From the NCBI GenBank assembly GCA_014529385.2, contig CM043958.1:152675293-152739292 (forward strand): a stretch of DNA of 64,000 nt, read 5' to 3'. Under the pieces are notes generated by a model. That model saw only the letters and a list, made by a program, of their open reading frames with translations, ran no database searches and was not told the origin of the DNA. Each line of letters begins with the position of its first letter. Position 1 is the stretch's first letter. The position numbers were made by a program, and so were the translations under genes. Origin of the DNA: Adiantum capillus-veneris (taxonomy: Eukaryota > Streptophyta > Polypodiopsida > Polypodiales > Pteridaceae). Positions 26,140-36,424 of this stretch are shown one piece after another.

Positions 26140-26326
26140 ATCCAGTCCACTAAAAGCTCAATCATATGACTTACCAATCATTACTTTTTTTGATTCATTA
26201 AAACTCAATTACATAACTCAACCAATCTTGACTTATCCAGTCTATCAAAACTCAGTTATATGACTTTACCAATCGTGAGTTATCTAGTCCATCAAAACTC
26301 AATTACATGACTTAACCAGTCAAATA
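26140..26326. repeat. Four imperfect ~47-bp tandem repeats in the internal region
   Basis: Starts near 26140, 26188, 26235 and 26282, each with a version of CAAAACTCAATTACATGACTT. They lie between the PBS and gag, in the element's untranslated leader. Confidence 0.85.
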
Positions 26327-26550
26327 ATTTCTTTGTAAAAAAACAACTCAATCTTCTATTCATAAAGATAACAAAATGTCATATATGTGTCTAGAAAAAT
26401 CTCTCAATGATAAAATACAGTAGAAGTTTCAACCACAACTTTGATACACATCAACTAACATGTTGTAATATCTCACTGAGTTGAATAATGGGTATAGAAA
26501 ACTATACACACGTGGAAGCTTGAAGTAGCCAATTAAATCCTTTTAACCTA

Positions 26551-26563
26551 TGCTCTGATACCA
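26551..26563 (-). other. Primer-binding site, initiator tRNA-Met type
   Basis: Minus strand reads TGGTATCAGAGCA, the standard plant initiator-Met PBS, two bases inside the 5' LTR end at 26566. It fixes the orientation of the element. Confidence 0.93.
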
Positions 26564-26825
26564 ATTGTAAGGTCTTCAACCCCGAGAAGATTAGGACGAC
26601 TTGATAGATGGGCTTCATTTATTCTCAAGTTTCATTGATGACACCCTACCTTGTTTCCATGAAGAAGAGATATGAGAAACATAAGAGAAGAAGTCCTCTA
26701 TCCATAGTCATCATGGTTGTAAGGGTCATACATCACAGGCCAGGTCAGTAAATCAAAGATTCTAATGGAAGCTATTTCCTATAACATAGAGATGAAATCA
26801 CATTGACATATTTAGAATCCATAAA

Positions 26826-27069
26826 CAATGCCTTTTTTTCAACGTTTAAGAGGCACGGCCGCCATTCATAAACCATGAAAATGATATGAGCCATAGTCTA
26901 AACTAACTAGTAATCTTGTGAAAAGTATCCAACTAATTGGATCCATACAATGCCTTTTTTTCAACGTTTAAGAGGCACGGCCGCCATTCATAAACCATGA
27001 AAATGATATGAGCAATAGTTTAAACTAACTAGTAATCTTGTGAAAAGTATCCAACTAATTGGGTCCATA
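26826..27069. repeat. 122-bp tandem duplication in the 5' LTR
   Basis: CAATGCCTTTTTTTCAACG recurs at 26826 and 26948 with nearly identical sequence between. The 3' LTR has this stretch once, so the duplication arose after or during insertion. Confidence 0.92.
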
Positions 27070-28272
27070 GATTTTAGGGGTACGTATATTTAGAACATCT
27101 CAACTCTTGGCACAATGAGTCTCTAATTTCTCTTCTCTTGATACGAGGGAGTGGAGAGTTTCTCGACTAATCGAGACCACCTATCCTTGACTGGCAACCT
27201 GAGCCAGTCCCCACTTTCCACCCCACACTCACATTTTTTAACTTATTTTCTAATTACTACCACACTGTTTTACATATATAAACAGTGTTCTCATTAATTA
27301 ATTTTAGACATGGATACTTTTATACAGCCCTTTAAAAAATACCAAAACAATTCAAACAAGGGCTAATGAAGACAGGCCTATATTTCAACAAAAACAACTT
27401 TTCCAATTTCTTATGAGTTTGCTGCTACCAGCAGACTTTCTTTGTCTAACCAACAGATCCTTTGCAAAGGATTTATTCGCTAACCGCAATTTTTGCAACC
27501 TTCCCATCTCGCTATCCGCAAGGCATTCCGCTACCCATAAGGCATCCCGCTAAGCGTGAGGAACAAAAGAGAATCTCCGCTAACCGCAGAATCATCTTGC
27601 TACACGCGAGGAACAAAAGATAATCTTTCAACAATTCTTCTCTTTAAAGTATTCTTCAAACATGATCAATCAACTCTTCATATCATCCAGTAACAACTTA
27701 TCAAACAATAACAATTTAACAAACAATGACAATTTATCAAATAGTTCTTTCACTAATCCATAAAAACATATGCTTGTTTCTTGTGATAGAATCACGTTTT
27801 TTGGACGTTTTAAGGGAATCCCTATGCTTAGCTTCCCAATTCAACATGAATAGCAATGCAGAATTATAAATTTATCTTACCAGATTAGCAGCATGTTCGA
27901 TTACCTCCCGTATTTGATGTTGGACAATTTCACCTTCTTTCAGAGTCGATATCTCCGCTTGAATTATGATTGGAGTAGATGGTACCTTCTTTTGCACCTT
28001 CCTTGGAGGTGGAGCGACATGAGCGTGCTTCGAGCTTTGACTCACTCGTTTCAAGGCCATCGTATCAAGGTAGAGAAGAGGGAAACAGAGAAAGAGAACT
28101 CAAGAATCCGAAGGGCAATACGACGATGGTACAGAGGGAGATGGAGATTAAGATGGATTAAGGGTGAGAGGTTGAGGGAGAGACAGTAACTCCGATGTTG
28201 TTATGGCAAAAGAGCTTTTGCTTTTGAGAACTTTTGTATGTGTGTGTGTGTTGAAAGTGAGAGAAAAGGGTC

Positions 28273-28282
28273 CTTTATATAG
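28273..28282 (-). promoter_or_regulatory. TATA box, inner copy in the 5' LTR
   Basis: CTATATAAAG on the minus strand in the first repeat of the duplicated LTR segment. It is the box nearest the internal region. Confidence 0.7.
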
Positions 28283-29446
28283 CCTGTCAAGGCCAAAATC
28301 ACAAGTGAAGAATAGAGGAAAGCAAAGAGATATAAGTTTGTACACGTTCGTGACTATGTTTAATTTTTTAATTTAATTTTATTTTTTGTTTTGCGGACAT
28401 GGAGTTCGATGCACAATTTTGAGTCTCTAAGAAGAAGACCGGCTTCCAAGAAATGAGCTATAAACTAAACTTCTCCTCTCTTTTTTTAAAAAAAGACTCT
28501 TTCTTTTCTAAAAGTACTCCTCTTCTCTCTTTTTTTAAAAAGACTCTTTCTTTTCTAAAAGTACTCCTCCTAGTCCTTCTCTTCTAAAATTACTTTTCCT
28601 TTCTAAAAACTACTCTCTCTTTCCTAAAAGGTCAACTCTTATCTTTAGATAAAGTTTTGAGGCTTAAGTTTTCCATTAACCTATTGTTTTCAAGTGAATA
28701 AGGGTCATAATTTAGTAGTTCTAGAGTCCGATTTTCAATTCGATCGTTCCATTAGAATGCTCTTTGACTTAATAAAATGCTTCGCTTAATCTTTTCTGAT
28801 CGTGAAATCATCTCGCTATCCGCTAGTAACAAAAGATAACCATTAACAATTCTTTTCTTAAAAACATGATCAACCAGCTCTTCATATCAACCAATAACAA
28901 ATTATCAAACAATAACAATTTAACATACAGTGACAATTTATCCAATAGTTCTTTCATTAATCCATGAAAACATATGCTTGTTTTTTGGGATAGAATCACG
29001 TTTCTTGGACGGTTTAAGAGAATCCCTATGCTTAGCTTCCCAAGTTAACATGAATAGCAATGCAAAATTATAAGTTTCTCTTACCGGATTAGCAGCATGT
29101 TTGATTAGCTCCCGTATTTGATGTTGGACGATTTCACCTTTTTTTGAATTCGATACCTTTGCTTGAGTTATGATTGGAGTAGATGATACCTTCTTTTGCA
29201 ACTTCCTTGGAGATGGAGCGACATGAGCGTGCCTCGAGCTTCAAGTCACTTGTTTCAAGGCCATTATATCAAGGTAAAGAAGAAGGAAAGAGAGAAAGAG
29301 AACTCAAGAATCCGAAGGGCAACAGGACGATGGTAGAGAGGGAGATGGAGATAGAGATGGATTAAGGGTGAGAGGATAACTCCGACATTGTGGCAAGAGA
29401 GCTTCTGTGTGTGTGTGTGTGTTGTTGAAAGTGAGGGAAGAGGGTC

Positions 29447-29456
29447 CTTTATATAG
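29447..29456 (-). promoter_or_regulatory. TATA box, outer copy in the 5' LTR
   Basis: CCTATATAAAGG context on the minus strand in the second repeat, followed by CTCTTCCCTCACTTTCAAC and an AC run. Confidence 0.7.
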
Positions 29457-29922
29457 GCTCTCAAGGCCAAAATCACAAGCTAAGAATAGAGGAAAGCAAA
29501 GAGAGGTAAGTTCGTGCATGTTCGCAACTGTTTTTAATTTTTTTGTTTTGCGGACACGGAGTCCAATATGTGATTTCGAGTCTCTAAAAAGAAGCTTGGC
29601 TTCCAAGAAAAGAGCTCTAAACTAAACTCCTCCTCTCTCTTTTCTAAAAAAGACTCTTTCTTTTCTAAAAGTACTCCTCCTTTCCTAAAATTGCTCTCTC
29701 TTTCTTAAATGGTCAACTTTTATCTTTAGATAGAGTCTTGAGGTTTAAGTTTCCAATCAACATATTGTTTTCAAGTGAAAAAGGTTCATAATTAGTAGTT
29801 CTAGAGTCCGATTTTCAATCTGATCATTCCATTAGAATGCTCTTTGATTTAATAAAATGCAAACCTTAAATATTTGCAAAGTAAATGAAATACTTTTATT
29901 GAAAAATGTTGGATACATTACA

Positions 29923-29998
29923 TTAGATAATAATTTTTTATTTGATTAAAGGACAACCATATCTTGTCAAAGCATAGCCTTATCAATCAATCAATCAA

Positions 29999-30043
<45 letters not shown>
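29923..30043 (+). repeat. Continuation of the interrupted array unit, ending in (AC)n
   Basis: TTAGATAATAATTTTTTATT and the following AAAGGACAACCATATCTTGTC match the same segment at 31820-31885 and 33570-33630. It ends with (ATCA)n and (AC)n at 30001-30043. Confidence 0.85.
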
Positions 30044-30049
<6 letters not shown>

Positions 30050-30312
30050 TGGTACTTGTACTGATACGGGTACTACTATCGGTACATGTGGTATTGATAC
30101 TGGTACTGGTACTAATACTACTATATTGCTATACTAGTACTGGTATACTGCTATTGATACTGGCATTATACACTACTCGTACTGATACTGCAATACTACT
30201 ATACTAGTACTGGTAATACTGGAGTTGTACTAATATTGTATATACTGATACTGATACTGGTACTGGTACTTACTGGTACTACTGGACTATACTGATAATG
30301 GTACTGGTACAC
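30044..30312. repeat. Degenerate GTACTG/ATACTG minisatellite
   Basis: About 270 bp made almost wholly of 6-bp units GGTACT, GATACT and TATACT in mixed order, bounded by AC tracts. No reading frame. Confidence 0.9.
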
Positions 30313-30562
30313 ACACATATACATGACTGTTTTTAGCGTGTTGCTATTTTCTTGGTATATTTTCGTTGGGACAGTTGGCCTCGGGTACCTTTACAGAATA
30401 ACTCGCTTAAATTCACTATGTAATTTTTGTAAGGTAGTACCTTAATGGTACCTAGCCCTTAGATACTAAATGGGTTATGGGCGGGTTACTCGGCTCCATA
30501 AATGATATCGTCTTCTGGTTAATAGGGAGGTGGCTCCCTCCTATGACGGGTCTATGATACTG

Positions 30563-30618
<56 letters not shown>

Positions 30619-30741
30619 ATGGCGGCGTTGCTACACCATCCCCCTCTTGAAGTCGGGTCCGCCATACAGCTAAGAAGGAAGGTGACCACTTGCTTCAAAC
30701 CCTATAAAAAGGTGAGCTTTACATGCTCACTTAGCATTGGT

Positions 30742-30775
<34 letters not shown>

Positions 30776-31142
30776 TATTTGGGAGAAGTGTCTGTACATT
30801 AGGATTGTGAGATTTGACCTGCAAAGGGGTAAGGTTAAGTGTCAGATCTATGGAAAAGGGCAAGGTAAGTAGGCTATTGTGTAGCTGGCTGCTCCAACTC
30901 AATCTCAGGTGCTTTTGGCATTGAAATGGATTGTTGTCCGAACTGTTTGATGGTTGTTAGTGTTCCTCATGCATATGTTGGTAGAGGTACTTGAATAGCA
31001 TCTTCTGCTGAACCGTTTTGTATTTACGACACTGGTTTTTTTCTCACCTTGCAAAGTTAGGAATTGCTATCAAATGTCTTATCATATGTAGGTGTAAGAG
31101 TGGCAATTAATGCCAAACTTTTTAAAGTTAAGAAACATGTAT
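30313..31142. other. Unassigned sequence between simple repeats
   Basis: No gene seen. It is higher in G+C than its neighbours and includes two TG tracts (30566-30616 and 30743-30773). Short frames here are mostly TG-repeat translations. A possible hairpin, GTGAGC with GCTCAC, lies at about 30711-30730. Confidence 0.6.
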
Positions 31143-31571
31143 ATGTGGTCCACTTCAAGGCTAAAAAACCTCATAAAATTTGTGCTCGACCTTATCTCAT
31201 GAGAACTTGCAAAGCAAAAAGGGCTCCATTTGGTTACCGTGCAACCCCTTGTTAATGAAACCATTTCTCAATATATGTTATGGTTTTTTACTATTTGTCT
31301 TTGAAAGCAATCTAGTTGGATGACATCTATAACACGTGGGATACCCATGCATCACCTGCATATGGTGCCAATACTAGGTATATATTGTGTTGTTTCCATG
31401 GGTGCAGGTGAGGGTTATTTTCTCAACTATGGTTTTCAAAGTTCCTTAGCTTGAAGATAGCGGACTATTATATCTTCTGGCTCTTGATTTCAACACTTGT
31501 GTATAAAAACTGTTTTGTATTATGAATGGGAATTATACCACCTTTTCATTGACATAGTTTCTAGTGTCTTT
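31143..31571. repeat. Segment duplicated at 47028-47454
   Basis: Matches 47028-47454 over its full length, about 90% by eye, and both lie on the plus strand. Both copies end AGTGTCTTT. A short plus-strand frame (31064-31255) overlaps its start, but the second copy does not keep it, so I do not call it a gene. Confidence 0.9.
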
Positions 31572-31758
31572 CGCTCATTAATAAGATCAATTCTGTTCAC
31601 TTTTTTTATTACTTCCAATTTTGGGGTGGATTTTTCTTGATTGCGTTAGAAAAACTAAAATCTTGCTGCAATTAGTGACAACTAGCTTTCAACTCAACTG
31701 ATTGCTTAGTCTCTATTTTTGGGAGATGATTGGAAGCAAAAATCATTTCCTTCAAAAT

Positions 31759-31798
<40 letters not shown>

Positions 31799-31888
31799 AC
31801 TTGGACACTTTGGTGATGGGAGACTAAATAAGAATTTTTTATTTGGCTAAAGGACAACCATATCTTGTCAAAGCAGAGCCTTATCAAT

Positions 31889-31926
<38 letters not shown>

Positions 31927-32891
31927 TGTGCATGCTCTTTAATTGCACCCAAGTTATCAATAACTTGACACTAATGATTTATCGGCTATTGCTACGCAAC
32001 CTTACCCAAGTAACTTGCCTTAATTTAACTTGCAAGTTTCCCTATTGAACCTGGGCTCCACTAGAGTCATCATTGATTGCATCAAATCCTTACATGCACA
32101 CAATCTCTCCTTGTATTTGGCCTCACTATTTGCAATAAGCACGCAATGCACCTATTGCTTTGAACATCAGGTCTCACCCCAATTGTGCTTTTGCGCGCTA
32201 CAACTCTTGCTCCACAAGATCTATAGCATTGTCTCAAGTCTCCATGTATTGCTTATGTTGCCAATTTAGCAAATTAGCTCAGACCCTTGCATGCACCCCA
32301 CCTTGAATCCCAACACACACGTAATTTTTTTGATTAGATTACTTGCTAGTTGCCCAACATAATCTCTTGTATACTCTATGCCATGTGTAGTCCATGACTT
32401 AGCTTGCACTGCCATGTTTAAGCATCTCTTAAATGGTGTGTCCTTTTTGCCACATCATATTCTTAAAAGGCTCTGTGGTCCTTGTTCCCATTACTACATC
32501 TAGTGACACATTTCTACTTGGTAAGGCTAATTTTCCACCTTGCTTGCCATTATAAGAATATCATCAAGGCCCTCATTTTCAAAATGCAACTTTCCACTTC
32601 CTTGCGAAACAACACTTAAGCACTTAGTCCAAGCGTCCATTCCCATTCTACCATTAATTAAAACCATCAAATATTTGAGTGTGAATTCTTTTTGGAAGCC
32701 AACACGGGGATAAAATTTGAACATCAAGCAATAAGGGCTTCAAATAAGTGTTTACCATTGTAAAATTTATATTTATATTTATATTTCTTGAACTTTCAAA
32801 TAATATATGCTATATCTATCACACATGGTGATAAGTTTAGCTTGATGTGACTTGTACATGCGAATTAGACTATGCCAATCAAATTGGTAAG

Positions 32892-32939
<48 letters not shown>

Positions 32940-33504
32940 CTAGAATATTGGCCACTATATTATCTTTCCGTTTTATGTACTTTCTCACTAAGTACCCAGC
33001 ACAACTTAATTTGGTATCAAAGCCATTAGCTAGATTAGAACTTCTCAATCTAATTAGATCCTAAGAATTCTCTATGCTAGATTTCATTGACAAATCTTCT
33101 TAGCCATTGCAATTGCTAATTCAACACCCCTTTGCATCTACATAATTAAACTACTTTGCATAATTTTCCTCTTTTGAAGCCAATTTGTGATGGAAGGTGT
33201 AGGAGATTAGAACCATTACCCAAAAAGATTGCTTCAGAAGATGAAATTGTATCAATTGCATGCGTCCACACGTTCTTGAGAGAGCGATGAAGTATTTTTC
33301 TCTCATTAATAAGGTCAACTTTGTTCACTTTTTTGAATATTTCCAATTCTGGGATGGATTTTGCTAGATTGCATTAGAAAATCCAAAATCTTGCTGCAAT
33401 TAGTGATTGTGTGTGCGTTTAGCCATTTAAACTAACTTTCAAGTGATTGCTAATTCTCTATTTTTTGGAGATGATTGGAAGCAAAAAATCATTTCCTTCA
33501 AATT

Positions 33505-33537
<33 letters not shown>

Positions 33538-33636
33538 ACTTGGACACTTTGGTGATGGGAGACCACTCTTAGATAGTAACTTTTTATTTGGCTAAAGGAC
33601 AACTATATCTTGTCAAAGCATAGCCTTATCAGTCAA

Positions 33637-33694
<58 letters not shown>

Positions 33695-34684
33695 GCGTAC
33701 TCTTTAATTGCACCCAAGTTGTCAAGAGCTTGACACTCCTGATTTATCGGCTATTGCTACGTAGCCTTACGCAAGTTACTCGTCGTAATTTAACTTGCAA
33801 GTTTTCGTGTCTAACCTAGGCTCAACTAGAGTCACAATTGATTGATCAAATCCTTACATCCACACCATCTCCCCTTGTATTTGGCCTCGCTATTTGCAAT
33901 AAGCACGCACGACACCTGTTGCTTTGAACACCGAGTCCCACCCCAATTGTGTTTTTTGCATATTGCAACTCTTTCCACAAGATCTATAACATTGTCTTAA
34001 CTCTCCATGTAGAAACCAACTCAAAGCCTTGCGTGCAACCGACCTTGACTCCCAACAAGCACGTAATTGTTTTGATTAGATTACTTGCTAGTTGTCCAAC
34101 ATAATCTCTTGTATACTCTATGCCACGTGCAGTCCATGAATAGCTTCAACCTGCCATGTCTAACCATCTCTTAAATGGTGTGCTCCTTTTTGCCACATCA
34201 TATTCTTAAAAGGCTTTGTGGTCCTTTGATCCCATTACTACATCTAGGACACATTTCTACTTGGTAAGGCTAATTTTCTACCTCGCTTGTCATTATAAGA
34301 ATATCATCAAGGCCCTCCTTTTCAAAATGCAACTTTCTACTTCCCCGTGAAACAACACTTAAGCACTTAGTCTAAGAGCTCATTCCCACACTACCATTGA
34401 TTAAAATTATCAAATATTTGAGTGTGAATTCTTTATGGCACCCAAGAAGGGGATAAACTTTGAACATCAAGCAATAAGGGCTTCAAATAACTGTTTACCA
34501 TTCTAACATTTATATTTATATTTCTTGAAAATTCAAATAATATATGCTATATCTATCACACATGGTGATAATTTTAGCTTGATGTAACTTGCACATGAGA
34601 ATTAGACTATGCCAATCAAATCGGTAAGACCTTCCTCTCTGTCTCTCTACATGCAAAGGGACACCATCATTGGGTGGCGGGCGG

Positions 34685-34686
<2 letters not shown>

Positions 34687-34726
<40 letters not shown>
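34687..34726. repeat. (GA)n microsatellite replacing the G slot
   Basis: Follows GGGTGGCGGGCGGGC at the position where other units carry a poly-G run, directly before the gag remnant. Confidence 0.93.
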
Positions 34727-34727
<1 letters not shown>

Positions 34728-34729
<2 letters not shown>

Positions 34730-35117
34730 GTATTCACAACTCAATGGCCAAGGGTTTCACACTTGGAAAATAAAAATAAAGATTTACTTAATGCAAAAGC
34801 AGTTGTGGTCTATCATTAAGCCGTTACAGAGGGGCAACGAGTACAAAAAAGGCAAAGCTTGATACAATATACAACTAAAGATAAGCAAGCTCAATGTCTT
34901 GTTTACTTCACTCCATGATAAATTTGTGCAATATCATGACAATTGCACCATTGCATACAACACTTGGATCACTTTAGAGAGGCATTTTGGAGTTATTGCC
35001 AAGAATTCCAAGATTGCATTAAAAATAAAACTCTACGATCTGCTTGTGATTGGAAAGATAAATATAAAATTGATTAAGTCGGCAATATATCCAAGAGAGT
35101 TAATAATATCCAGGTAA
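34728..35117 (+). pseudogene. Ty1/copia gag remnant (best preserved in the array)
   Basis: Two adjoining open stretches. The first (to 34862) contains NGQGFHTWKIKIKIYLMQKQ and LWSII. The second (34899-35117) contains HDKFVQYHD, YNTWITLERHFGV and KIALKIKLYDLL. These fit the UBN2-type gag domain of plant copia elements: TWKxxMxxYL near the start, then AxEAWxxLExxFG and KxxLxxKLYxLK. A frame break lies between the two parts and the C-terminal zinc knuckle is absent. In a live element this would be the particle protein. Confidence 0.8.
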
Positions 35118-35401
35118 AATTCTCTTCTCGTTCGTGAAACATCTATCTAAGGACATAATTTGGATGATCCATTGTAAGAATTCATCCATTGGGAGTTGGC
35201 TAGAGGTTTGCTTGGCTGAAGACAATCCCAAGAAAGGATTTTCTACCTAGGATATTGTCCACTACATTATCTTTCCCTTTTATGTACTTGCTGTCAAAAT
35301 TGTATTCTTTCAAAGTGACCTCCATATCCTTTGCCTCATGTTGAGGTCAGCTTGGGTTAGAATCCATTTTTATGCTTTGGTAATCATTGTTGAGCACAAA
35401 T

Positions 35402-35903
35402 TGTTAACAGAACGGACGTCAATTAATAGGAGCTGCTAAAGATCAAAGCCTTATGAATGCACATCGAAGATGAATATGAAGAAGCAGTGAAGATTGGAGT
35501 GGAGTTACACACTTTTCACATTTTTCAAAAAAAAAAACCATGTATTGTAATTTTAGAATTATTTAGCCACTGTGATAATTGTAATGTGTTACGGGCTCAA
35601 TAAGAGTTTCAAGGTGTAAAGCATAGGTCAGTTAGTGTACCTAGGTTGCAAATACAATAAGTGTGGAGCCTTAAAGGTCTTGGGCACCGGGCATTACACA
35701 TTTTAGACCTTGGCTAAGGTATAAAAGCCAGTTTTGTGAAGATTTTATTAAGTTTTAGATAATGAAATACACAATGTGAGCTAATGGCGCTCACTCCTCT
35801 CATTTTCGCGCTTCCTACTTCTTCCCGGTTGTCACATTGCTGTCATGTTTGTTGCATTGCAACCGCAGGTAAGAGCTCTACGCATTGACATAAACACATC
35901 ACA
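35402..35903 (+). repeat. LTR (candidate) with TATA box, followed by a PBS-like site
   Basis: Begins TGTTAACAGAACGG exactly where array similarity stops, and ends ATCACA. Contains GGTATAAAAGCC at 35719-35729. After 15 bp comes TGGCGTCCCCACCCGTGG (35919-35936), placed like a primer-binding site, though I cannot assign the tRNA. Only about 97 bp separate its end from the next LTR, so the rest of its element is missing. No second copy in the window confirms the ends. Confidence 0.5.
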
Positions 35904-35984
35904 ATATTTCGTAGCTTTTGGCGTCCCCACCCGTGGCCTAATTTCATCATAATTAGGAATTTACACTTTCAAATAAAAAATTAA

Positions 35985-36402
35985 GCATAGGGAGGAGTAT
36001 TGGTGCATCATTGCTAAGAATTTAGATGCATTCTGGGCCGAAAACGACTAGGTCAAAAATCCACTACTGTTAATAATCGTGATTTTAGAACTTGACCTAA
36101 AGTGAGGTTTGAGACCATAAGCATGTGTGCTTATGTCTTATAAACATGTCCTAGAAGTTTCGTTACGTTTGGATGTCGTTTGATAATGTAACGGATGTGA
36201 TTTGTTTGCTGATGAGCGATTGGCTTTTGGTGATTTTAGTCACTTGAGTTAGATACGAGTTGTTAGTTGTTTTTCGAGAGATTACAACCTCTTGTAGCCT
36301 CTATGCACTAGTTGAGTCAGTTTCATCCCATGGATTGATAATAATCGTGGTTCTCGCTAATACTGCAATAAAATAGGATGGTGAGGTTAGACATACGTCC
36401 CA
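35985..36402 (+). repeat. PPT plus 402-bp LTR
   Basis: AGCATAGGGAGGAGTAT (to 36000) fits a polypurine tract. TGGTGCATCATTGC begins at 36001 and the LTR ends TCCCA at 36402, four bases before the PBS. The LTR holds two degenerate copies of the palindromic motif (36069 and 36338). A PPT on one side and a PBS on the other means this one LTR is the 3' end of one internal region and the 5' end of another. Confidence 0.65.
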
Positions 36403-36406
36403 CGTT

Positions 36407-36424
36407 TGGCGCCGTTGCCGGGAA
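36407..36424 (+). other. Primer-binding site, tRNA-Asp type
   Basis: TGGCGCCGTTGCCGGGAA matches the PBS commonly seen in plant Tat/Athila-type gypsy elements, complementary to the tRNA-Asp 3' end. Confidence 0.85.

Larger units (their letters stand above)
23132..29922 (-). mobile_element. Non-autonomous Ty3/gypsy-type LTR retrotransposon, flanked by TTAGA duplication
   Basis: The element begins TGTGAGGTC and ends ATTACA, flanked by identical TTAGA at 23127-23131 and 29923-29927. Minus orientation follows from the PBS (26551-26563) beside the right-hand LTR and from gag. The left LTR (3') is 2075 bp and the right LTR (5') is 3357 bp. The internal part is only 1359 bp, with gag remnants and no protease, RT or integrase, so it must have depended on enzymes from elsewhere. 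The target is an array unit: the uninterrupted relative at 33560-33600 reads GACCACTCTTAGA and then continues as on the right flank. LTRs look roughly 90% alike by eye, so the insertion is old but younger than the array. Confidence 0.93.
26566..29922 (-). repeat. 5' LTR (right copy) with internal partial tandem duplication
   Basis: Starts TGTAAGGTC and ends ATTACA. About 1.2 kb is repeated: roughly 27575-28781 and 28782-29922 both match 23998-25206 of the other LTR. The first repeat lacks the last ~60 bp before the LTR end. It therefore carries two TATA boxes. A separate 122-bp duplication lies at 26826-27069. Confidence 0.88.
31572..35400 (+). repeat. Second block of the tandem array (about two units)
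   Basis: Joins in near the TG slot of a unit (31572), runs through a unit to about 32938, jumps to the RNase H/LTR-like junction with PBS 33012, then a second unit to 35400. These units differ from most of the first block by about 130 bp after the TG slot (GGAGACCACTCTTAGATAG to a second, (AC)n, slot at 31890-31924 and 33638-33691). CT expansion 32894-32937. The block ends where the LTR at 35402 begins. Confidence 0.88.

Noticed and set aside
26551-26566. A real tRNA gene suggested by the Met-type PBS
   Set aside because: Only the 3'-end complement is present; no cloverleaf around it, and its position beside the LTR explains it.
30571-30774. Frame made of repeated Cys-Val
   Set aside because: Translation of (TG)n tracts; likewise the frames across CT, GA and AC tracts at 31672, 32779, 33610 and 34674.
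31064-31255. 63-codon plus-strand frame rich in Lys and Arg
   Set aside because: The duplicate at 47028 does not preserve it and it begins in unrelated sequence.
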